A stretch of DNA of 64,000 nt from Lacibacter luteus (GCF_004118265.1 NZ_SDHW01000004.1:248001-312000), one strand, 5' to 3'; counted from the stretch's first letter, positions 8,245-17,162 are shown. The notes: generated by a model not told the origin, from the sequence alone. Program-made: numbers and translations.

Positions 8245-11031
8245 TTATTTAGTCAAATCGTAAGTAAATCCAATTGTAAATGTTGTACCCGGTGTATAGC
8301 TGTTCCACAAACGATCGGTACCACGGGTAAACTTGTTATTGGTATCAATATTTTCGTAGAAATAGAATGGCTGGTTAAAAATGTCCGATACTGTAAAACG
8401 CAACTCACCTTTATTCTTTAATACTTTGGTTGAAATCTGGAAGTCAACTAAATCTCTTGGACGTTCGTAAATATCATAGATCAACTGATCTTTACCACCA
8501 GCCAATGCAAGACGCTGACCAATTCTGTTGTAGAGTAAGGAAGCGTTTACTTTTCCTTTCTTATCGTTAAACTGTAACCCAACGTTAACGAGGTAAGGCG
8601 ACTGGCCCTGTAACGGACGATCGAACGATTGAGCCTGGCCGTTTGCACCAACACCCGATAACTGAACAGCAGAAGAAAGAACTGTTACGTTTGTGAAGAT
8701 GTTAAACACATCGAGTTTGGGAGCAATAAAACCTAAACCTTTACGCACCTCAACCTCAAAACCATAAGTTTGTGCTTCACCTGCATTCTGGAACTGGTAA
8801 CGGCGTACGCTACCTGCAGCCAATGCTCTTAATTCAATAGGATCGGCAAAGTGTTTATAGAAAACCGCAACAGAAATACCTTCACTTGCTTTCGGATACC
8901 ATTCGTAACGCAAATCCGCATTCCAGATATCGCTTCTGCGTAAAGTAGTATCACCACTTACAGCATAGTTCTGTTCGTAATCGTAGAAAGAGAACGGAGC
9001 AATTTCACGAAATTCAGGACGGGCAACGGTACGGTAACCTGCCAAACGTAACTGATGCTTATCTTTTATGCTATAGCTTAAATTAAGTGAAGGAAGAACA
9101 TCCCATTTGCTGGTATTAACAATAACACGTTTTAAATCGGAACGTACTGTTGTTAAAAACTGTTGGAAATTTTCAACACGTGCTCCCCATACCAAACGAA
9201 GTTTATCGGAAAACTTATTATCGAACATTGCATAACCGTTGTTGATAATGCTTACACCAAAATATTTGTCTTCGTTTTGTGTTTCATCCGCATAAACAAA
9301 CTGTCCGTTGCCGATATACTGTTGCTTAAACACCTCGTTGAAAGGGAGCGTAAGTAAGTTGCTGTTTGTATTATCATCCAAACGGTAACGGAAGTTTCTC
9401 GATTGGAAATCACGGATGCGGATAAGCGTACCACCTCCCGCTTTAAACGTTTGCTTTTCGCCGGCCATTGTAAAAGGCACAGTTAATGCACCACCACCAC
9501 CGTACGAAAAATCTTTAAGGCTGCTGAAGAAACGGCCCGTTTCATCGGTAACCAATGTAAACGGATTATTCGTTCCTGTACTGCGCAAATAAGAAACCGT
9601 ACGCAGATCGGGTTGCGATTTAATATTGTAAGAGAAGTTACCGTTCAACTTCAACTTAATACCTGATTTTGATAATTGCTGTTCTGCTTCAAGTTGAGAA
9701 GAAAGCAATGAACGTTGGTTGAGATAGCTGCTGCGGAAGTTAATATCCTGACCATCTAACAGGTTCTTACCATTTCTTACATAATAGTTATCGTCGTACA
9801 ATTGATTGTAGAGATTTTTGAACGCCACTTTCAGTTTGCGGCTGGTAAACGCAACGTTTGCAACAGCACCAACACTTGTTGAAAAACGGTTCTGGTGATC
9901 GGTATAACTACGCTCAACAGTTCCAACAAAGTCGTTGATGTTTCTGTTTACATCATAAATATTTTGTGCGTTACGGTAAGTAAGTCCGGCAATAAACCCG
10001 AATGAGTTTCCATTATTGAACTTATAGCCTTTACCGTAAGTAAGATTATAGCTTTGAATTGGCGCAGCAGTTATTTTACGTTCGTTATATACATCCGAAC
10101 GGAAAAGTTTCGATTGCTCGCCCTTAGCATCAGCACCAAGTTTTGCATATTGGTTACGGGAAAGAAAGCCGTCGGGTAAATTTCTGCGGCCACCATCAAA
10201 ACCAAACCAATCGCTTGTTTCACGTTGGTTGGTTACAAAGTCTTTAAATGTTGATTGTGAGTTGTAACCAAGATTTACACCAACTGAAAGAATATCTTTT
10301 GTAGGAACATCTTTCGTTTGAATCTGCACCAACCCACCTGCAAACTCACCGGTTAAATCGGGTGTTGCCGTTTTGTTGATGATGATATTATCGATAAGTT
10401 GAGAAGGGATTACATCGAAAGAAAATGCTTTCTTATCAGGTTCAGAAGATGGCAACTGTGCACCATTGATGAGCGCCTGGTTGTAACGATCGCTCAAACC
10501 ACGAACAATTACAAACTTGTTATCCTGGATAGAAGCACCGCTTACACGCTTCAATACTTCACCGGTGTTCTTATCGGGAGTACGTCGGATGAAATCGGCA
10601 GAAAGACCACTTGATAACGATGTATTGTTTCGTTGAAAACTTAATAAGCCCGATGTATTTTCTTTACGTGCTGTAGAACGGATAACAATCTCTGTACCTT
10701 CTTTTGCTGCAACATTGAGTAAAATGGTAATTACGTTTTCGTCAATGTTATTCTTTACTTCAACCTCATCAACCATTTTGGTCTGGTAACCAACAGCAGT
10801 AACAGTAAGTGTGTATTTTTTCCCCTGTTCAAGACTAACTGTAAAACGTCCTTCAATATCAGCAGCAAAAGATTTGCCCAATTCGTTAACCGAAACCGAT
10901 GCACCTGCAACAGGTTCATTTTTCTGATTAAGAACACGGCCGTTTAATTTGGTTGTTTGTGCCGATGTGGAGAAGGCAAAAAGAACAAGTGTAAAAAGGG
11001 TAAGCAGTGATCCTTTAAATTTCCTAAGCAT
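8245..11031 (-). CDS. TonB-dependent receptor, phosphate-block
   Basis: A 928-residue outer-membrane receptor. The start at 11031 gives the signal peptide MLRKFKGSLLTLFTLVLFAFSTSAQ; an ATG seven codons upstream is also in frame. A CarboxypepD_reg-like domain spans about residues 26-110 (LNGRVLNQKNEPVAGASVSV), the plug about 130-250 (SGASIQDNKFVIVRGLSDRY, LVQIQTKD), and the rest is beta-barrel ending FTIGFTYDLTK, with the usual aromatic strands. It imports a ligand across the outer membrane using the proton-motive force through TonB. It leads an operon with the beta-helix lipoprotein. Six 11-bp-spaced TTAAC-like hexamers lie just upstream of its -7 box, so phosphate limitation probably controls it. 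The substrate is not evident from sequence. Confidence 0.9.
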   Translation of the reverse strand: MLRKFKGSLLTLFTLVLFAFSTSAQTTKLNGRVLNQKNEPVAGASVSVNELGKSFAADIEGRFTVSLEQGKKYTLTVTAVGYQTKMVDEVEVKNNIDENVITILLNVAAKEGTEIVIRSTARKENTSGLLSFQRNNTSLSSGLSADFIRRTPDKNTGEVLKRVSGASIQDNKFVIVRGLSDRYNQALINGAQLPSSEPDKKAFSFDVIPSQLIDNIIINKTATPDLTGEFAGGLVQIQTKDVPTKDILSVGVNLGYNSQSTFKDFVTNQRETSDWFGFDGGRRNLPDGFLSRNQYAKLGADAKGEQSKLFRSDVYNERKITAAPIQSYNLTYGKGYKFNNGNSFGFIAGLTYRNAQNIYDVNRNINDFVGTVERSYTDHQNRFSTSVGAVANVAFTSRKLKVAFKNLYNQLYDDNYYVRNGKNLLDGQDINFRSSYLNQRSLLSSQLEAEQQLSKSGIKLKLNGNFSYNIKSQPDLRTVSYLRSTGTNNPFTLVTDETGRFFSSLKDFSYGGGGALTVPFTMAGEKQTFKAGGGTLIRIRDFQSRNFRYRLDDNTNSNLLTLPFNEVFKQQYIGNGQFVYADETQNEDKYFGVSIINNGYAMFDNKFSDKLRLVWGARVENFQQFLTTVRSDLKRVIVNTSKWDVLPSLNLSYSIKDKHQLRLAGYRTVARPEFREIAPFSFYDYEQNYAVSGDTTLRRSDIWNADLRYEWYPKASEGISVAVFYKHFADPIELRALAAGSVRRYQFQNAGEAQTYGFEVEVRKGLGFIAPKLDVFNIFTNVTVLSSAVQLSGVGANGQAQSFDRPLQGQSPYLVNVGLQFNDKKGKVNASLLYNRIGQRLALAGGKDQLIYDIYERPRDLVDFQISTKVLKNKGELRFTVSDIFNQPFYFYENIDTNNKFTRGTDRLWNSYTPGTTFTIGFTYDLTK

Positions 11032-11049
11032 AGTATCAATTTGATGCGG

Positions 11050-11057
11050 CAAAGGAA
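11050..11057 (-). promoter_or_regulatory. -7 element of the TonB receptor/lipoprotein operon
   Basis: Minus strand TTCCTTTG, seven of eight matches to TAnnTTTG, about 18 bp before the start codon. The first Pho-box hexamer starts 10 bp further upstream. That is the spacing at which PhoB-type activators normally replace the upstream promoter element. Confidence 0.55.
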
Positions 11058-11067
11058 CTCCTGCAAT

Positions 11068-11128
11068 GTTATGCCAACGTAAACCCCGTGTTAAGGAACT
11101 ATTACCTGCATATTAAGCCAATGTTAAC
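11068..11128 (-). promoter_or_regulatory. Pho-box-like array, six hexamers at 11-bp spacing
   Basis: Hexamers start at 11068, 11079, 11090, 11101, 11112 and 11123. Read on the minus strand toward the gene they are GTTAAC, CTTAAT, GGTAAT, CTTAAC, GTTTAC, CATAAC, each separated by 5 bp. Direct repeats with an 11-bp period are the signature of PhoB-family binding, and CTTAAC is also the core of the cyanobacterial Pho box. Spacing and sequence are seen directly; binding is inferred. Confidence 0.75.
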
Positions 11129-11136
11129 TGCATGTA

Positions 11137-11174
11137 TAAAAAGCGGCCTGCATCATAGTAGATGCAGGCCGCTT
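11137..11174 (-). terminator. Porin terminator
   Basis: A perfect 14-bp stem, AAGCGGCCTGCATC (11141-11154) with GATGCAGGCCGCTT (11161-11174), followed on the minus strand by TTTTTATAC. It separates the porin gene from the Pho-box promoter of the TonB receptor. Confidence 0.85.
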
Positions 11175-11200
11175 CGTACCTCTGTATTTCTTCTGATAAT

Positions 11201-12508
11201 TTAAAAACGGAACTGCAGGCGACAGGTTAGTACATTATCTTTTATATCGCTCGTATAACCGGTTAACGCTGTTTTTTCATTCTTTACCATTGCATAATAC
11301 AATACCAGTTTTACATTTTCGGTGAGGTAATTAATATAGCCTATGCCCAATGTGTTGTATTGAATATTAGCAGCGGTTAGCGATTTACCGGATGCTCCAA
11401 TTTGAGTTCCTTTCACTTTTGTATTCGGATCATACCATTCATACTTTACAATAAGCTGGTGTTGGGTGCTAAAAAGGTGTTGCAGAAAATAAACATTACC
11501 ACCTCTGAAATTTCGTACATGAAACCCTTCAATACCGGTAAGTAATGCATTGGGAGTTTCGCTACTCGTAGATGTACCTGTTTGCACGCCACCGATATAT
11601 TCGCCACGCAGTTCAGTAAAGCCTTTCCTGTTTTTAAGTTTTAGCTGCAGGTCGGCACCATAATATTTTCGGGGCGATACCGTACCGATATTAGCCACCG
11701 CAGAATCCACTAACAATTTGGTTACCCCGCCACTTTGCCCGGTTGAATATTTATACTTTGTGTTTTGCAGCAATCCGCCGTAGAGTAACGAAGCGCCTGC
11801 CGAAACAGCTAGTTTTTTTGTTACCGGGTAAGGTTTAAGTGCCACACGGCCAATAACGTCTTTGCTGTTATCAAAATCGCCTGTTGCGTTGATGCCCTGT
11901 CCGTTAAACATACCTGCATCCATTTTCAGATAACGCATTTTTGCATCTTTTTTCCGTGGTTCAAATGTAATCATCGCACCAAGGTCTCGCTCACTCTTCA
12001 TGAGTGTTTGATTCATACGTGTACGTTCCGGCGATTCCCTGTCGCTGCTGCTGAGGTTTGTTTCGTAACCAAAAGGACGGGCAAACATACCGGTTGTAAA
12101 GGCAAAGGTTTGCAGTTTGTTTTCAAACACCCTTCCCCATACATCACGTATGGTAAACCCTCTTTCGTTTACATCAAACTGAAAAGCAATTTGTACCCCT
12201 GCTTTGGCTTCTTTTCCAAAATGTACATAATCTATCCGCACACGGCTGCGGCGCAGCATAAAACGATTACTTACGTTTGTGCCAAAATCAGGACCTTCAA
12301 AAGTTTTAATTCCTTTGCTCTCAGCCACCTGAAATTGCGGTTGGATGTAGCCGCTTAAACGCAAATGGTCGAATTTTTTGTAAATACCCAGCATGCCCTT
12401 ACCGGCATCTTTCGTAGTATCGATCATATCCATCAGAAACTGGGCCTTTGCGGCAATGGGCAAAGTACATAACAGGAGCAGAAAAGCCCTGTACATTGGT
12501 TTAGTCAT
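11201..12508 (-). CDS. OprO/OprP-family phosphate-selective porin
   Basis: A 435-residue outer-membrane porin with signal peptide MTKPMYRAFLLLLCTLPIAAKA. The mature N-terminus has a short helix region and then strands beginning HLRLSGYIQPQFQV and RFMLRRSRVRIDY, the characteristic opening of the phosphate-selective porin O and P family. The motif GMFARPFGYE with the following SSSDRESPER fits the family's loop 3 region, and the protein ends in a C-terminal aromatic strand (TCRLQFRF). OprO/P trimers let phosphate or polyphosphate cross the outer membrane; Bacteroidota homologues vary in selectivity. It is divergent from the DUF47-PiT phosphate transporter, and its promoter has an 11-bp repeat array, which supports a phosphate role. 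Confidence 0.88.
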   Translation of the reverse strand: MTKPMYRAFLLLLCTLPIAAKAQFLMDMIDTTKDAGKGMLGIYKKFDHLRLSGYIQPQFQVAESKGIKTFEGPDFGTNVSNRFMLRRSRVRIDYVHFGKEAKAGVQIAFQFDVNERGFTIRDVWGRVFENKLQTFAFTTGMFARPFGYETNLSSSDRESPERTRMNQTLMKSERDLGAMITFEPRKKDAKMRYLKMDAGMFNGQGINATGDFDNSKDVIGRVALKPYPVTKKLAVSAGASLLYGGLLQNTKYKYSTGQSGGVTKLLVDSAVANIGTVSPRKYYGADLQLKLKNRKGFTELRGEYIGGVQTGTSTSSETPNALLTGIEGFHVRNFRGGNVYFLQHLFSTQHQLIVKYEWYDPNTKVKGTQIGASGKSLTAANIQYNTLGIGYINYLTENVKLVLYYAMVKNEKTALTGYTSDIKDNVLTCRLQFRF

Positions 12509-12528
12509 AATAATTTCCTTAAGCGCCG

Positions 12529-12536
12529 CAAAGGTA
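12529..12536 (-). promoter_or_regulatory. -7 element of the porin gene
   Basis: Minus strand TACCTTTG, a full match to TAnnTTTG, about 21 bp before the ATG. The nearest strong Pho hexamer starts 21 bp upstream, in the same 11-bp phase as at the TonB receptor promoter. Confidence 0.6.
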
Positions 12537-12557
12537 TAAAGCCGACATTTTTACCAT

Positions 12558-12596
12558 GTTAAGCTATCGTTACCCCTGTGTTAAGAAATCATTAAC
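12558..12596 (-). promoter_or_regulatory. Pho-box-like array, four hexamers at 11-bp spacing, between porin and DUF47-PiT
   Basis: Hexamers start at 12558, 12569, 12580 and 12591: on the plus strand GTTAAG, GTTACC, GTTAAG, ATTAAC. Toward the porin they read GTTAAT, CTTAAC, GGTAAC, CTTAAC, the same orientation relative to the gene as at 11068. The array is 35 bp from the plus-strand -7 element of the DUF47 gene, so control in both directions is possible but closer to the porin. Confidence 0.72.
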
Positions 12597-12631
12597 AAAG
12601 CCTACAACCCTTCTGAAAAAGCTCAAAAAAC

Positions 12632-12639
12632 TACCTTTG
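12632..12639 (+). promoter_or_regulatory. -7 element of the DUF47-PiT operon
   Basis: TACCTTTG, an exact TAnnTTTG match, 16 bp before the ATG at 12656. Confidence 0.55.
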
Positions 12640-12655
12640 CGGAAATTTTAAAAAC

Positions 12656-13306
12656 ATGTCAGGAATCAATTCTATTCTTAAAATTTTCCTCCCAAAAGAC
12701 CGTGTATTTTACCAGTTGTTTGAAGAAGTAGCAACAACTGTTGTTGAAATGTCGCACTTGCTTAAAAAACTCGTTAAAGAACCTTCGTTTGAAGAGCGTG
12801 AAAAACTGATTGCACAGATTGAAGATCTTGAACACAAAAACGATGATCTTACGCATAAAATTTTTACGGAGTTAAGCCGCAACTTCATTACTCCATTTGA
12901 TCGGGAAGATATTCACTACCTCGCCAATGCAATGGACGATGTTGCTGATTACATTTTTGCATCTGCAAAAAAGATCAACTTCTATCGTGTAGATCCTTTG
13001 CATGAAAGCTTTGCTAAGTTTGCCGATTTAATTGCACAAGGTTCTGAAAATATCAAGACGGCTATTTTTGAACTGAAAGACATGAAGAACATGCGCCAGA
13101 TCACTGATGCATTGGTTCGTGTAAACAGCATCGAAAACCAGGCAGATGATGTTTTTGATATGAGCATTGAGCGTTTATTTGCAACCGAGTCTGATGCAAA
13201 AGAAGTGATCAAGAAAAGAGAGATTTACCAGGTAATGGAAAATGCAACAGATAAATGCGAAGATGCAGCAAACGTTATTGAAAGCATTATTGTAAAATAC
13301 GCATAA
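12656..13306 (+). CDS. DUF47 family PhoU-like phosphate transport regulator
   Basis: A 216-residue all-helical soluble protein. It has the DUF47 (PhoU_div) pattern: conserved E/D clusters of metal-binding helices such as EDLEHKNDDLTHKIF, TPFDREDIHYLANAMDDVADY and a C-terminal MENATDKCEDAANVIESIIVKYA. DUF47 proteins are almost always encoded just before PiT-type phosphate permeases and are thought to regulate or gate them. Here the permease gene follows after 99 bp on the same strand. The length is standard. The protein is cytoplasmic, with no signal or membrane segment. The family call is firm; the exact regulatory action is not established. Confidence 0.92.
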   Translation: MSGINSILKIFLPKDRVFYQLFEEVATTVVEMSHLLKKLVKEPSFEEREKLIAQIEDLEHKNDDLTHKIFTELSRNFITPFDREDIHYLANAMDDVADYIFASAKKINFYRVDPLHESFAKFADLIAQGSENIKTAIFELKDMKNMRQITDALVRVNSIENQADDVFDMSIERLFATESDAKEVIKKREIYQVMENATDKCEDAANVIESIIVKYA

Positions 13307-13307
13307 G

Positions 13308-13400
13308 CAATTTGAAAATTCGCTAATGTATCAATTTGAAAATTTAAAGCCGTAAGAGGCCTGCGTTTTCAAATTCTCAAATTCAATCATTTTCAAATTG
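13308..13400. repeat. CAATTTGAAAAT repeats between DUF47 and PiT genes
   Basis: CAATTTGAAAATT occurs at 13308-13320 and 13332-13344, and its reverse complement ATTTTCAAATTG at 13389-13400, with a partial copy near 13365-13376. The 99-bp spacer can therefore fold into alternative hairpins. It lacks a U-tract and is probably an interspersed intergenic repeat, not a terminator. Confidence 0.6.
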
Positions 13401-13405
13401 TCTCT

Positions 13406-15115
13406 ATGACTCTTCTTATCGTAATTATAGCGCTGGCGCTCATTTTCGATTACATCAATGGCTTTCATGATGCTGCCAACTCTATTGCAACTGTTGTTTC
13501 AACAAAAGTGTTAACGCCTTTTCAGGCGGTATTATGGGCAGCATTCTTTAACGCCGTTGCCTATTTTATTTTTAAAGATCATGCGGTAGCAAACACCGTT
13601 AGCAAAACGGTTATCAAAGAATTTATTACCCTTCCTGTAATTCTTGCAGGTTTAATTGCGGCTATTTTCTGGAACCTGCTTACCTGGTGGTATGGTATTC
13701 CTTCTTCTTCATCGCACACATTAATTGGTGGTTTGGCAGGTTCGGCTATAACGCATGCCATTGTAACCAAAGGCTGGGGCATTGGCTGGGGTAAAGTGGT
13801 TGAATCGGAAGTGATCCTTAATACAGTGCTGTTTATTTTCCTTGCGCCGTTGATTGGTATGGTGATTTCTATTTTTATTACCATCATTACTGTAATGCGA
13901 AATGTTTGGCTGCGCTTAGGAATTATTGCAGTGGTTACTTTTTTAACGGTATTACTTTTCGACAGGTTTGAAACAAACAAAATGGATGAGAACCTGCAGA
14001 AGTTTTTAAAGATCGACAAGTACAAGAAAGAAGTAAAATCAGCACAGGCAAAGCTTAAGCAAAACCCGAACGATTCTTCGGCTATTGCAGCTTACGAAAC
14101 GGCTAAAGGTAAACTTGACAAAGCATTACCAAACTACAATAAGATCAATGTACTTGTACACGATTTTGATAAGCTTGGTGCAAACGGTATTGCGAAAACA
14201 GCAACCGACTCCGGCTGGTTAAAAGATATTGAAGCAAGCCGCCTGAAAGATGATGTACGTAATGCAAATGACTTTCTTATTATGGAAGCAAAATCAACTT
14301 CTGAACCTGCGGTAAAGAAGGAGTATGATATTGCAAAAGAAAAAACCGAACTGTATAAAGATCCGCTTAAGAAATTTTTCAGCAAAGAAGTTACTGCCGA
14401 CAGTGCTATTGCAATGATGAGCGCCATCTACCCCATTAAAGATGCAAACAAGGAAAAAGTAAAGGGTAAAATGGAAAAGTTCAATATCGAAAAAGCCCTG
14501 GCAAAAGATATTGACAAAGCCGATAACAGCAGCATTGTATGGGGTATCATCTTTACCTCAATTTTCTTCTCACTTGTTTATTTATATGTAGAGAAAGTGC
14601 GCACGCCTACAGCTTATAAAGTAGCCAACATGTTTAAGAAACTGCAGCTCTTTAGTTCGGCAGCGTTTAGTGTTGGTCATGGTGGTAACGATGCACAGAA
14701 AGTAATGGGTATTATCGGCGCTGCACTGATTGCAAATGGTACTATTCAAAACTTCTCCGATCTGCCGCATTGGGTACCAATTGCGTGTTACCTTGCCATT
14801 GGTATTGGTACAATGAGTGGCGGTTGGAAGATCGTTAAAACCATGGGTACTAAAATTACCAAGGTTACTCCGCTTGAAGGTGTTGCTGCAGAAACAGCGG
14901 GTGCTTTTACACTTTTCTTTACAGGACAAATGGGTATACCGGTTTCAACTACCCACACTATTACCGGTAGTATTATGGGTGTTGGTGCTACCAAACGTTT
15001 GAGTGCTGTGCGTTGGGGGGTTACCGTTAACCTCCTTTGGGCATGGGTACTCACCATTCCGGTAAGTGCGGTACTGGCAGCTATCTCGTACCTTCTTGTA
15101 AGCTTATTTTTATAA
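13406..15115 (+). CDS. PiT family inorganic phosphate permease
   Basis: A 569-residue membrane protein. It has both PiT signature repeats: N-terminal DYINGFHDAANSIATVVST (residues 15-33) with GIPSSSSHTLIGG, and C-terminal SVGHGGNDAQKVMGI with GIPVSTTHTITGSIMGVG. The two halves are separated by a hydrophilic, lysine-rich, mostly helical insert of about 175 residues (roughly 190-365), which makes it longer than E. coli PitA (499). PiT proteins carry metal-phosphate with protons or sodium across the inner membrane. It is downstream of the DUF47 gene in one operon and ends at a strong terminator. Confidence 0.95.
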   Translation: MTLLIVIIALALIFDYINGFHDAANSIATVVSTKVLTPFQAVLWAAFFNAVAYFIFKDHAVANTVSKTVIKEFITLPVILAGLIAAIFWNLLTWWYGIPSSSSHTLIGGLAGSAITHAIVTKGWGIGWGKVVESEVILNTVLFIFLAPLIGMVISIFITIITVMRNVWLRLGIIAVVTFLTVLLFDRFETNKMDENLQKFLKIDKYKKEVKSAQAKLKQNPNDSSAIAAYETAKGKLDKALPNYNKINVLVHDFDKLGANGIAKTATDSGWLKDIEASRLKDDVRNANDFLIMEAKSTSEPAVKKEYDIAKEKTELYKDPLKKFFSKEVTADSAIAMMSAIYPIKDANKEKVKGKMEKFNIEKALAKDIDKADNSSIVWGIIFTSIFFSLVYLYVEKVRTPTAYKVANMFKKLQLFSSAAFSVGHGGNDAQKVMGIIGAALIANGTIQNFSDLPHWVPIACYLAIGIGTMSGGWKIVKTMGTKITKVTPLEGVAAETAGAFTLFFTGQMGIPVSTTHTITGSIMGVGATKRLSAVRWGVTVNLLWAWVLTIPVSAVLAAISYLLVSLFL

Positions 15116-15137
15116 AATCAATCAACAATAAATGAAA

Positions 15138-15168
15138 GATCCAACCCTCAAGGTTGGATTTTTTATTT
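15138..15168 (+). terminator. Terminator after the PiT gene
   Basis: ATCCAACC (15139-15146) pairs with GGTTGGAT (15152-15159), followed by TTTTTATTT. Confidence 0.85.
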
Positions 15169-15209
15169 CTGACAGGTAGTTGCATCTTTGCGGCTCAATT
15201 AATGAACAT

Positions 15210-16076
15210 ATGAAAGGAATTATTCTTGCCGGCGGTTCCGGTACAAGACTACACCCCATCACCTTTGCCATCAGCAAACAGATTATGCCTATTTACGATA
15301 AGCCAATGATCTACTATCCGCTTTCGGTTTTAATGATGGCAGGTATCCGTGAAATTTTAATTATCTCCACTCCACAAGACTTACCCAATTTCAAACGATT
15401 GCTCGGCGATGGTAAGAATTTAGGCATTAGCTTTACCTACGCTGAGCAAGCTGTACCAAACGGTTTGGCACAGGCTTTTGTAATTGGCGAAGAATTTATT
15501 GGTAACGATGATGTGGCGCTGGTATTGGGCGACAATATTTTTTATGGTGCAGGGTTAGGCAAACTGCTTGCCAACAATACCCAGCCCGATGGTGGTATCA
15601 TCTATGCTTATCATGTAAGTGATCCTGAACGTTATGGTGTGGTTGATTTTGACGAAAACTTTACTGCATTGAGCATTGAAGAAAAACCTGAGCATCCAAA
15701 AAGCAACTATGCAGTTCCCGGCTTATACTTTTACGATAATGCAGTAGTGAAGATTGCGAAAGAGTTGAAGCCAAGCCCACGTGGCGAATACGAAATTACC
15801 GATGTAAACAAAGAATACTTACGCCGTGGAAAGTTGAAGGTGTCTATCCTTGATCGTGGTACTGCCTGGTTAGACACAGGCACATTCGATTCGTTAATGC
15901 AGGCATCGCAGTTTGTGCAGGTAATTGAACAACGCCAGGGTATAAAAATTGCGTGCATTGAAGAAATTGCATGGCGTAAAGGTTTTATTACAACCGAGCA
16001 ATTAAAAGCATTGGCGCAACCGTTGCTTAAAAGCGGTTACGGTCAGTACATCATGAATCTTATTAAAGAAAAATAA
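15210..16076 (+). CDS. rfbA: Glucose-1-phosphate thymidylyltransferase
   Basis: A 288-residue nucleotidyltransferase. The start MKGIILAGG at 15210 is chosen because the family begins exactly there; an ATG ten codons upstream is in frame but overlaps the likely promoter (CATCTTTG at 15183-15190). It has the signature [14 protein letters not shown] (nucleotide-binding loop), [27 protein letters not shown] and [20 protein letters not shown]. RmlA makes dTDP-glucose from dTTP and glucose-1-phosphate, the first step to dTDP-rhamnose for surface polysaccharide. The stop codon is directly followed by the galE start, so the two are one operon. Other rml genes are not in the window. Confidence 0.95.
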   Translation: MKGIILAGGSGTRLHPITFAISKQIMPIYDKPMIYYPLSVLMMAGIREILIISTPQDLPNFKRLLGDGKNLGISFTYAEQAVPNGLAQAFVIGEEFIGNDDVALVLGDNIFYGAGLGKLLANNTQPDGGIIYAYHVSDPERYGVVDFDENFTALSIEEKPEHPKSNYAVPGLYFYDNAVVKIAKELKPSPRGEYEITDVNKEYLRRGKLKVSILDRGTAWLDTGTFDSLMQASQFVQVIEQRQGIKIACIEEIAWRKGFITTEQLKALAQPLLKSGYGQYIMNLIKEK

Positions 16077-17132
16077 ATGAAAAAGATACTTGTAACAGGT
16101 GGTTGCGGTTATATTGGCGCCCACACAATTGTAGATCTTGTTGAAAACGGTTACGATGTTGTTTGTGTAGATAACAACTCACGATCAAATCTTCGTTTGC
16201 TTGAAGGAGCGGAAAAGATTCTTGGCAAAAAAATCAAAAACTACACTGTTGATCTTTGCAATTACGACGAAACCTATGCTGTATTGCAGGAGAACCCCGA
16301 TATTAGCGGTGTTATTCACTTTGCTGCCTACAAAGCTGTGGGCGAAAGTGTAGAAAAACCGTTGATGTATTTTGAAAACAACCTGGTTTCATTGATGAAC
16401 CTGTTGAAATGTGTACAGGAGTTTCAGATTCCGCATTTTGTTTTTTCATCAAGCTGTACGGTGTATGGCAACCCCGACAAAGTACCGGTAACGGAAGAAA
16501 CACCACCCAAACCAGCTGAAAGTCCATATGGTTACACCAAGCAAATGGGTGAGCAAATTGTAAGTGAAACCGTAAAAAGTTTTTCTACCAATGCTATTCT
16601 CTTACGTTACTTCAATCCGGTTGGCGCACACCCAAGCATTCTTATTGGCGAACTGCCTTTAGGCAAGCCGCAAAACCTTGTACCAGCTATTACACAAACA
16701 GCAATTGGCAAACTGCCGCAAATGACTGTTTTTGGTAACGATTATGATACAAGAGATGGTTCCTGTGTGCGTGACTTTATTCATGTAAGTGACTTGGCGC
16801 ATGCACATACCCTTGCTATTAATTATCTCGTAGAAGGAAAGAACGGAAGCCGTTGCGAAGTATTTAACCTCGGCACAGGTAATGGTGTAACAGTGTTGGA
16901 AGCAATTAACACATTCGAAAAAGTAAGCGGACAAAAACTGAATTACAAGATCGGGCCACGTCGAGCTGGCGACGTAATAGCTACCTATGCCAACAACGAT
17001 AAAGCAAGAACGAAACTGGGCTGGGAGCCTCAATACAATCTTGATGAAATGATGGATACTGCGTGGAAATGGGAGTTGAGCGTAAAGAAGGACGAAAGCC
17101 TCCACAGCAGCCAAAACAGCATCTTAAATTAA
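16077..17132 (+). CDS. galE: UDP-glucose 4-epimerase
   Basis: A 351-residue extended short-chain dehydrogenase. It has the NAD-binding TGGCGYIGAH at the N-terminus, catalytic SSSCTVYG and the YxxxK motif in SPYGYTKQ, with YFNPVGAHPS, RDFIHVSDLA and the C-terminal GWEPQYNLDEMM helix usual in GalE. It interconverts UDP-glucose and UDP-galactose (possibly also the N-acetyl forms). It starts immediately after the rfbA stop codon, so the pair supplies nucleotide sugars for glycan synthesis. The family assignment is clear; GalNAc/GlcNAc specificity cannot be judged. Confidence 0.93.
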   Translation: MKKILVTGGCGYIGAHTIVDLVENGYDVVCVDNNSRSNLRLLEGAEKILGKKIKNYTVDLCNYDETYAVLQENPDISGVIHFAAYKAVGESVEKPLMYFENNLVSLMNLLKCVQEFQIPHFVFSSSCTVYGNPDKVPVTEETPPKPAESPYGYTKQMGEQIVSETVKSFSTNAILLRYFNPVGAHPSILIGELPLGKPQNLVPAITQTAIGKLPQMTVFGNDYDTRDGSCVRDFIHVSDLAHAHTLAINYLVEGKNGSRCEVFNLGTGNGVTVLEAINTFEKVSGQKLNYKIGPRRAGDVIATYANNDKARTKLGWEPQYNLDEMMDTAWKWELSVKKDESLHSSQNSILN

Positions 17133-17162
17133 GTGCAAAAATTGCATAAAGTTGCAGCAACA

